From NCBI GenBank assembly GCA_028565715.1, contig JAOXYC010190244.1, forward strand, positions 1 to 12,233: 12,233 nucleotides of DNA. The letters run 5' to 3'. Shown one piece after another: positions 6,407 to 12,233 of this stretch. Positions within the stretch are counted from its first letter, which is position 1. Every line of letters begins with the position of its first letter. The notes beneath the pieces were generated by a model. That model was not told the DNA's origin and did not search any database. It was given only the letters and a program-made list of their open reading frames with translations. A program made the position numbers and the translations under genes. This stretch comes from Phoronis pallida. Lineage: Eukaryota > Phoronida > Phoronidae.

Positions 6407-9400
6407 CTGAAAAATGAATCGATTTCTCCTCATTTGATGTACTAGAAAATGCTCCCAGTCGAGCAATTTTATTTAGGGCTATTCCAGCAAAACGTATCCT
6501 GGGGGTCAGGAAATACCCACTGACCCATATTAAATTTCACACCCACGCGATCTGACCTTCCTCCTAGGATACCCTTTTTGCTGGAATAACCCTTATTTTA
6601 ATTTAATCGTGCAATTACAAATTTTCTTTTTCATCAAACAAATACAAACACAAAATCTTTTGACTTGGACCATTGCTTTGTCCTCAAGAACTCCTCACAT
6701 AGCAAAAGTTGGTAACATTGGGACATTTTCATGAAGAGAGTAGTGCTGTTGGTCATTTTGGTGAAACCAGCAAAGGTTAAAAATCCAAGCTATAGCAAAA
6801 TATCCAAATTTCATTGAACCAAATGATATTGTTGGCCAGTTTGTCAGTACATTTAGGAGACAGTAAAGTTTGGTAAACCAGATGATTCAAAGCCTGGGAT
6901 TTTTTAATCGTTCCACTGGTATCTCTAAAGTGGACCAATGCTCTCTTCATGAAGCTATCCCCATGTTTTGGGATCAATTTGGGAGTCAAATTTTGTGAAA
7001 CTAGACCCTTGGCTTTTGAAGGTCTAACATAGTATCAAAGATAAAGATAAGATAAAGATATATTTATTGCCCACATCAATAAATGTATACAGGTAATTGG
7101 TTTGGGGTGAAAGACATAATTTTATAAAAATGGTATAATTATATACAAATTAAAAGTTATTAAAAATATGATTAAATTAAAATACTAATTAAAAAAGAGA
7201 TTCAGGTCAATATCACAGAGAAAATATACTATATATTCAAGCACCGTTTAATTGCACAATGGATGATGGAATGAAAGATTTCTGGTATCGGGATGTCCTA
7301 CAGAGCTTTGAACGTAATCGCCTTCCCGAGGGAAGCAATTGGTAACGTGCATGAAGGGGGTGGCAATCATAGGACATGATCTTACTTGCCAACTTTGCCA
7401 CATGCCCCTCAAACATGTTACCAACACTAAAGTTTGATGGATGCAGTTTATCTAAAACTCACCCTAACATTCCATGTTCTTTAGTCTTGATATGATGAAG
7501 GAAAACAGTCAGAGCATAAAATAGATTATTTCTTCCCTGGAAAAGTTGAAACAAGATTTATCTAATAAGTCAAACGTCACTGCAACAAAAGAGAGGAAAA
7601 AGTCTCAAATTGGATGTCAATTAAGATTCCTAAACAATCCAGTTAGTACACATGAAACCATAACGAATTTCTAGACAACAACTCATCATCTATTTGATTG
7701 GATTAATGGAGATTACCGTAATTCTTACGACCTAAATTATAATTCTCACCAGTTGCCTATGAAAACCAATAACAGATTTTTTAGATATAGCATATTGACA
7801 CACACTTAGGCAAATGCGCTCATTCAGGGCCCAAAAAGGATTTTGCATTATTTTCTTTTTTGCTCTAATTGGCGACATATAGGGGCTGGCATGACCCTAT
7901 AGGGGCTGGCATGACCCTAAGTTTCACATTTAAGGCGCAGTTTATAGGTATGAGGTGCCAAAAGACATTTCTCTTCTGCCGTAATTGGTCAATATATTGC
8001 TGCAGATGCCCAGCTAAACTTTTTGAATTTGCCTTAAAGTGCAGAAGTTGTATCAGTTGCCAGCTTAACCTTTTGGAGGGGAAATAAGTTTCCCATTTTG
8101 TCACTAATTTTATCTTAGAGTCCTAATTTTCTAAATGAAAACTCACCTTTGGAATATCCCAGACATCTTCACCAATAATGACATTAAAGTGAGGTGGATT
8201 GACTCGAGTCTGATACAAACATAGACTGTTTTTTGTTGGAGCTTAAAAAAGACACGGACTGGAGGTAAATCATCTGACAGTTTAAAAAGATATATTAAGT
8301 ATACCATTTTATCACATGACTACCCTTGTATTCTGTGCATAATGCCCGTGTCATAAACTTTTAGCCTTATGCATGGCAAAAATCATTTTGCACGGCACGT
8401 TCATAATGCTTTTCACGTAGAACATAAAGAATTGAAACTCCCACTTTTTCCCCAAATAGGTGATCGATGTTATGTGATAAAAAAATTCTTAAATTTATGG
8501 GAAGTAATACAAACTTTTATTAGATTTATTGGATACTCATCCAATAAAAGTTTGTATTACTTCCCATTCACTGTAAGAATCACTTTATAATTCTTTTTAA
8601 TTATTATAAGGAAGTTTACCTAAGGCATATTAACATCCTTGATTTCTTAGAAATTAATGTTTAAAATGATGGACGTATTCATGTAAAATATGAAGTAAAT
8701 GACACTCGATCCATATAAATTTTTTGGATGGCAAATATTCGAAGCAATAGCTCTTCCTCAGTATGAAGATGACCTATTGCCCGAACACTTTTTAAAACAT
8801 CGAGAACAGCCGTCAGAATTTTATTTCAGAATTAATCGGCATTTGTCTATTTAATAGTTCCAATATTTGACTACTCAACGTACCTGGTTTCTCCGGTGTT
8901 TTGACAAAGTGAACTGAAGTGAACGCCCTGTTGTCTGTGTATCTGGGATTTGCAGGTAAACGGGCATCAAAGTAGGTGCAGAATGCATGGGCAACAATCT
9001 GAGAAGACAAATTTAGAAAGAAAATATTTTAATGAAAACAAAGTTCAATGCAGATTGACAAAATTCAATCATTTCTCAAGAAACACGGTCTTCTGTATAA
9101 TTCAGAAGCTTTTCATATTATTCTGACATTTGGTTTTAACGTGAAGAATGTTAGGTAGCAAACAGATAAAAATGCATCCCAATAAAATCGAATCCGCATG
9201 GTGTTCCAGAACTAAATTACTATCAGCAAGACAAAAATTTACAGTTAAGGAGTGAGTTTCATAACAGCTTATTGCAATGACAATACACTTTGTTGAGTTT
9301 TAACTTAAAAATACAATTAGTATTCATGAAAATGGCCAATAATGTCAGATTAAACATAAACATATCTTACTGCAGCATCAGTAGGTAAGTGATCAGCCCA

Positions 9401-10162
9401 CTGTTTTCCTTTAAATCTTCCTCCACCATTCCAGTCATAATCACTCATACATCCACCTTTACCAAGATCTGCAAGTATGACAAAATGAAATTATCATAAA
9501 CATGATTTAATTCAAAATAACAAACAAATCTTTGGACCCCTCAGTTAAAACCCAATGACTAAAAGCTACTCCCTATGTTTTTGAAGGATTTTCTTTTTAC
9601 CATTTGGTTAAAAAATGCTATGTTTTTGAAGGATTTTATTTTTACCATTTGGTTAAAAAACATCACCATTTTAAAATCAACCATCAAATGTTTTTCTGCA
9701 ATAAATCAAACAATGTGATTACAAAGAAGGTTAAGTCGACCACTTGTTTCTCAGAATTCAGTTGTCACCAGCCGGGACCTTTTAGTATTCATGTTGAGTC
9801 TCGAGTTGAATACTAAACGTTCAAAGGACAGAAAAATTCCAAACAAGACTGTCTTTTTATAATTTACTACTTTCGTCCAGTTAAGGCATACTTTTATTTG
9901 TATTTTATGAACAGATGTACCACGATCGTATAATTTACCTCTAATTCTGTGAACAAGATATTCCTGGTGTGAGGACACCTCAAAAAATGGTATAATAATA
10001 CTGTTCAGACAATTACCCAGAATCTGTATAATTTACCTCTAATTCTGTGAACAAGATATTCCTGGTGTGAGGTGACCTCCAGAAATGGTATAATACTGTT
10101 GAGACTTGGGACATGTTGTGATTTGGTGACCGCAACTTGTTTCAGAGATGATGTGCTGACTT
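6352..10162 (-). CDS. TMEM209: TMEM209-like protein, C-terminal six exons (5'-partial)
   Basis: TMEM209 is a nuclear-envelope membrane protein, reported in mammals to bind the nucleoporin NUP205; it belongs to the family named Cytochrome B561 N-terminal. The CDS on the - strand joins 10162-10037, 9468-9371, 8998-8884, 8241-8147, 7536-7463 and 6406-6352. All introns are GT-AG, and the phases (1,0,1,0,2) fit at every junction. About 186 C-terminal residues result, roughly the last third of a protein that has about 561 residues in human. Motifs in order: LNSIIPFLEVTSHQEYLVHRI, WNGGGRFKGKQW, LPTDAAIVAHAFCTYFDARL, FTSVHFVKTPEKP, LCLYQTRVNPPHF, IPKGRNN, HIKTKEHGMLG and NLGLSGVNILW, then TAG. All are recognised from the human C-terminus as remembered. 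The N-terminal membrane segments are outside the window. Identity rests on recall and has not been searched. Confidence 0.88.
6475..6593. repeat. Short MITE with ~32-bp terminal inverted repeats
   Basis: The left end, AGGGCTATTCCAGCAAAA then CGTATCCTGG, is inverted at the right end as CCTAGGATACC, T run, GCTGGAATAACCCT. The element is 119 bp. A TATTT run flanks both sides and could be a target-site duplication. A truncated relative is at about 4170-4198. It lies in the last TMEM209 intron. Confidence 0.8.
6600..7456. other. TMEM209 last intron, no gene
   Basis: No exon was recognised here. A low-complexity AAGATA/ATAAAG run lies at about 7036-7062. A 12-bp inverted pair (TCATGAAGAGAG at 6729-6740 and its complement at 6941-6952) may mark a degraded element. 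The 70-codon frame on the - strand at 6777-6989 has no family signal. Confidence 0.5.
7463..7536 (-). CDS. TMEM209: TMEM209 exon: GRNN / KTKEHGMLG
   Basis: The exon has 74 nt, with acceptor TTTTCCAG (+ strand CTGGAAAA from 7537) and donor GTGAGT (+ strand 7462-7457). It has 24 codons, GRNNLFYALTVFLHHI then KTKEHGML, plus two bases of a split Gly. It matches the family's GRNN...KTKESGMLG block. Confidence 0.88.
7879..7918. repeat. 20-bp perfect tandem duplication
   Basis: The unit ATAGGGGCTGGCATGACCCT occurs twice head to tail (7879-7898 and 7899-7918) in a TMEM209 intron. Open frames that cross it on both strands are non-coding. Confidence 0.9.
8147..8241 (-). CDS. TMEM209: TMEM209 exon: LCLYQTRVNPPHF
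   Basis: The exon has 95 nt, with acceptor TTTTTTAAG (an AAG acceptor, + strand 8242 onwards) and donor GTGAGT (+ strand 8146-8141). It has 31 codons after a split Ala, ending GEDVWDIPK. A nearer CAG acceptor in the same region would break the frame, so the AAG site is chosen. LCLYQ-NPPHF matches the family's FCIYQ-NPPHY. Confidence 0.85.
8391..8567. repeat. Dispersed repeat copy A with 25-bp perfect hairpin
   Basis: About 145 bp (8391-8535) match the copy at 12001-12153 through the blocks AACATAAAGAATTGAAACTC, TTTTCCCCAAAT, GATGTTATGTGATAAAA, ATTCTTAAATT and GAAGTAATACAAAC. In this copy ATGGGAAGTAATACAAAC then TTTTATT (8497-8521) is perfectly inverted at 8543-8567 with a 21-nt loop. The 73-codon frame on the + strand here is not a gene. 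Confidence 0.8.
8570..8877. other. TMEM209 intron, nothing recognised
   Basis: This is AT-rich intronic sequence without a further exon, repeat or RNA gene that can be supported. Confidence 0.5.
8884..8998 (-). CDS. TMEM209: TMEM209 exon: HAFCTYFDARLP
   Basis: The exon has 115 nt, with acceptor CTCAG (+ strand CTGAG from 8999) and donor GTACGT (+ strand 8883-8878). It has 38 codons from IVAHAFCTYFDARLP to FTSVHFVKTPEKP plus one base. This is the most conserved block recognised and the anchor for the TMEM209 call. The open frame runs past both splice sites. Confidence 0.9.
9371..9468 (-). CDS. TMEM209: TMEM209 exon: WNGGGRFKGKQW
   Basis: The exon has 98 nt, with acceptor TTGCAG (+ strand CTGCAA from 9469) and donor GTAAGA (+ strand 9370-9365). 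Two bases complete an Asp codon, then 32 codons follow: LGKGGCMSDYDWNGGG through LPTDAA. WNGGG-FKG-W and LPTD are family-conserved. Confidence 0.9.
9573..9661. repeat. 45-bp tandem duplication
   Basis: Two head-to-tail copies (9573-9617 and 9618-9661) start CTATGTTTTTGAAGGATTTT and end TACCATTTGGTTAAAAAA, with one internal C/A difference. They are recent and intronic. The + strand frame over them is not a gene. Confidence 0.9.
9928..10025 (-). pseudogene. Partial tandem duplicate of a TMEM209 exon
   Basis: This 98-bp unit repeats 10026-10110. It contains the 3' half of the upstream exon, including the peptide EVSSHQEYLVHRIR and the donor GTAAAT (+ strand 9938-9933). Relative to the authentic copy it has an extra ATT codon in the SII stretch, F for L and S for T. 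The frame is still open, but no acceptor in the right phase is visible. Reading through from the authentic exon meets a TGA. It is best treated as a decaying pseudo-exon inside the following intron. Confidence 0.75.
10037..10162 (-). CDS. TMEM209: TMEM209 exon: SIIPFLEVTSHQEYLVHRIR
   Basis: The exon has 126 nt: two bases, 41 codons and one base. Its donor is GTAAAT (+ strand 10036-10031). The acceptor is taken as TTAATTCAACAG (+ strand CTG at 10163-10165), which gives the phase needed but is not unique. The C-terminal half (PSLNSIIPFLEVTSHQEYL) matches the family. The N-terminal part (VSTSSLKQVAVTKSQH) is less certain. The preceding exons are beyond the satellite array or the window end. Confidence 0.75.
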
Positions 10163-10224
10163 CTGTTGAATTAAGAAATGTATGTTATTGGCGTCCACGG
10201 CAAGTGCAATGCAATGTTTATGAA

Positions 10225-11600
10225 ATTGATGAAAAAAATGTCGAACAAACAATTCTTGATTTCCAAACTAATTCTACCACCAGGGGGAGTTGGGGTAGAC
10301 ATCACGACCTGAAAAGTGACTGGTGTCGGCGAATTGTCAAAAGGTACCTGCGTGCCAAGTTTCATCGAAATCTGTCAGGCATTTTTCAATAAAAGGTAAA
10401 CAAGCTATTGTCAATTTATGAACTAATTCTGCCACCAGGGGGAGTTAGGGTAGACGTGATGATCCGGAGAGCAAGTGGTGCTGACACAGGTATGTGCGTG
10501 CCAAGTTTTATCAAAATCTGTAAAGCGGGTTTCGAAGAAAAGTGTGAACAAGCAATTGTCGATTTCCGAACTAATTCTGCCAACAGGGGAGTTATGGTAG
10601 ACGTGACTAACCGAAAAGCGACTGGTGCTGGCGCATTGACCTAAAAAACATGTATGCCAAGTTTCATCAAAATCCTTTGAGCGGTTTTCAAGGAAAATGT
10701 GAACAAGCATTTGTCGATTTCCGAAACTAATTTTGCCACCAGGGAAAGCGATTGGTGCTGGGGCATTGTCAAAAGGTACGTTCCCGCCAAGGTTTATCAA
10801 AATTGGACTGAAGTTCTCAAAGAAAAATGTGAACAAGCAATTGTTGATTTCAGAAATAATTCTGCCAACAGGTGGAGTTATGTTAGACGTGTCTAGCCGG
10901 AAAGCGACTGGTGCTGGTGCATTGACCTAAGGAACATGTGTACTAAGTTTGGTCAAAATCCGTTGAGCGGTTTTCGAGAAAAGGTGTGAACAAGCAATTG
11001 TCGATTTCTGAACTTATTCTTCAACCAGGGCGAGTTGGGGTAGACATGACGACCCAAAAAGCGACTGGTGCCGGCGCATTGACCTAATGAACATGTGTGT
11101 TAAGTTTCTTCAAAATCTGTTGAGCGGTTTTCGAGAAAAAGTGTGAACAAGCAATTGTCGATTTCCGAACTAATTCTGCCACCAGGGGGAGTTACGAAAG
11201 ACGTGACGACCCGAAAAGCGACTAGTGCTGGCGCATTGACTTAATGAAAATGTGTGCCAATTTTCGTCAAAATCCGTTGAGTGGTTTTCGAGAAAAAGTG
11301 CGAACAAGCAATTGTCCATTTCCAAACTAATTCTGCCACCAGGAGGAGTTAGGGTAGACATGACGACCCAAAAGCGACTGGTGCCGGCGCATTGACCTAA
11401 TGAACATGTGTGCCAAGTTTTGTCAAAATCCATTGAGCGGTTTTCGAGAAAAAGTGTGAACAAGCAATTGTCGATTTCCGAACTAATTCTGCCACCAGGG
11501 GGAGTTAGGGTAGACGTGACCACCCGAAAAGCGACTGGTGCCGGCGCATTGACCTAAGGAACATGTGCCAAGTTTCGTCAAAATCCATTAAGCAATTTTC
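10225..11600. repeat. Tandem satellite array, ~157-bp unit, nine copies
   Basis: Nine units lie in direct orientation. The CCACCAGG-like landmark falls at 10277, 10432, 10580, 10736, 10865, 11022, 11179, 11336 and 11492. The spacing is 155, 148, 156, 129, 157, 157, 157 and 156 bp. Each unit reads roughly GAACAAGCAATTGTCGATTT, CCGAACTAATTCTGCCACCA, then a GCGACTGGTGC-GGCGCATTGACCTAA block and AAATCCGTTGAGCGGTTTTC. The left units are more diverged and the 10736 unit has lost about 28 bp. The array ends near TTTTCGGACATACGGACA. Several long frames on both strands arise only from the repeat and are not genes. Confidence 0.93.
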
Positions 11601-12000
11601 GGACATACGGACAGGCTGCCTACAATATGCGACCACAAGTGGACGCATAAAAAGTTGACAATTCCATTCAGTACATAACGACCTGTAACATTTATTAAAA
11701 CACATGCATAAACAGAATGAAAATGGATTTTAATGCTGTTAGGCAAATAAAAACCAAGAACAAGTGAAACCCGAAAATCTTTTTCTATTTCATTGAATGT
11801 TTTGTCACATTCAAGGGGAGTGCATGCAAACCTTAATGACTTAGATGTGTATTTTTTGTTGATAATTCATTTAAATCACTTAACTACCCTTATATTGGAA
11901 TTCCTAAAACAAACTAATATACTTTGTATTATGAGTTTGCTACTTCGTTATATGACTTAGCTGAGTACACGAGTACTGAATCACGTGAAAAGCATTGAGC
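11601..12000. other. AT-rich sequence, no gene seen
   Basis: No TMEM209 exon was recognised on the - strand and nothing supportable on the + strand. This is probably TMEM209 intron. Confidence 0.45.
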
Positions 12001-12153
12001 ACGACACGTGCATAATGTTTTAGAATGTAAAGAATTATAGTTCAAGAACATAAAGAATTGAAACTCTCACATTTTCCCCAAATTTAGCGATGTTATGTGA
12101 TAAAATGATTCTTAAATTCATTGGAAGTAATACAAACGTTTATTGGATTTGTT
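12001..12153. repeat. Dispersed repeat copy B
   Basis: This is the second copy of the repeat at 8391-8535, in the same orientation. An internal partial duplication of AATGTAAAGAATT / AACATAAAGAATT makes it slightly longer. The perfect hairpin right arm of copy A is absent here. The remaining 80 bp of the window show nothing further. Confidence 0.75.
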
Positions 12154-12233
12154 TTTGAACTAGAGCAACGCTAAAGGGATGCGCCCACGTGGGTATGCAA
12201 CTCGACATATACAAAGATAGAGTTTAAAAACTA

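Noticed and set aside
6777-6989. 70-codon ORF on the - strand
   Set aside because: It has no family motif and no well-placed splice sites, and it lies between two TMEM209 exons that already join in phase.
7865-8104. Overlapping ORFs on both strands
   Set aside because: They cross a 20-bp tandem duplication in an intron. Neither has recognisable protein features.
8369-8590. 73-codon ORF on the + strand
   Set aside because: It is made of the dispersed repeat and its hairpin.
9928-10110. Mutually exclusive exons in TMEM209
   Set aside because: The downstream copy has no acceptor in the needed phase, and the space between copies is too short for a normal intron. A partial duplication explains it better.
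10408-11523. Several overlapping ORFs on both strands with repeated peptides
   Set aside because: They are readings of the 157-bp satellite. Frames break between units and both strands are equally open.
10225-11600. CRISPR-like repeat array
   Set aside because: The units are contiguous at about 157 bp with no short repeat plus unique spacer pattern, and the genome is eukaryotic.

Overview
The window is animal (metazoan) nuclear DNA. The coding sequence is cut by GT-AG introns, the intergenic and intronic DNA is AT-rich, and fold-back elements, a tRNA-like repeat and a satellite array are scattered through it. The proteins look like a bilaterian invertebrate. A lophotrochozoan such as a mollusc would fit, but that is a weak inference and no species is claimed. 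No bacterial-style operons, RBSs or CRISPR arrays are present.

There are two genes, arranged tail to tail. (1) On the + strand, positions 1139-4562 carry seven exons encoding essentially the whole mature pyruvate dehydrogenase E1 beta subunit (PDHB). About 328 residues join with consistent intron phases and end at a TAG at 4560-4562. Only the mitochondrial presequence exon is unresolved (candidates at 1019-1056). (2) On the - strand, positions 10162-6352 carry six exons encoding the C-terminal ~186 residues of a TMEM209-family nuclear-envelope protein. Most of these exons are too short to appear as long ORFs; they were recognised from family motifs and splice phases. The rest of TMEM209 lies upstream, beyond position 12233. 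The stops are 1.8 kb apart, and opposing AATAAA signals (+ strand 5798-5803, - strand 5827-5832) suggest abutting or overlapping 3' ends.

Repeats fill the non-coding space. There are fold-back/MITE-like elements at 378-504, 600-900, 5056-5406 and 6475-6593, the last with a solo end at about 4170-4198. A tRNA-derived element with Pol III A and B boxes lies in a PDHB intron (2554-2626). A dispersed repeat occurs twice (about 8391-8535 and 12001-12153). Short tandem duplications lie at 7879-7918 and 9573-9661.

Two structures stand out. One is a nine-unit array of about 157 bp per unit (10225-11600) inside the TMEM209 gene, where every unit carries a same-oriented site resembling the CTCF core motif. 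The other is a 98-bp tandem duplication that has copied the 3' half and splice donor of a TMEM209 exon (9928-10025 beside 10026-10110). The sequence gives no sign of a bacterial-type defence system or other clearly new multigene system.
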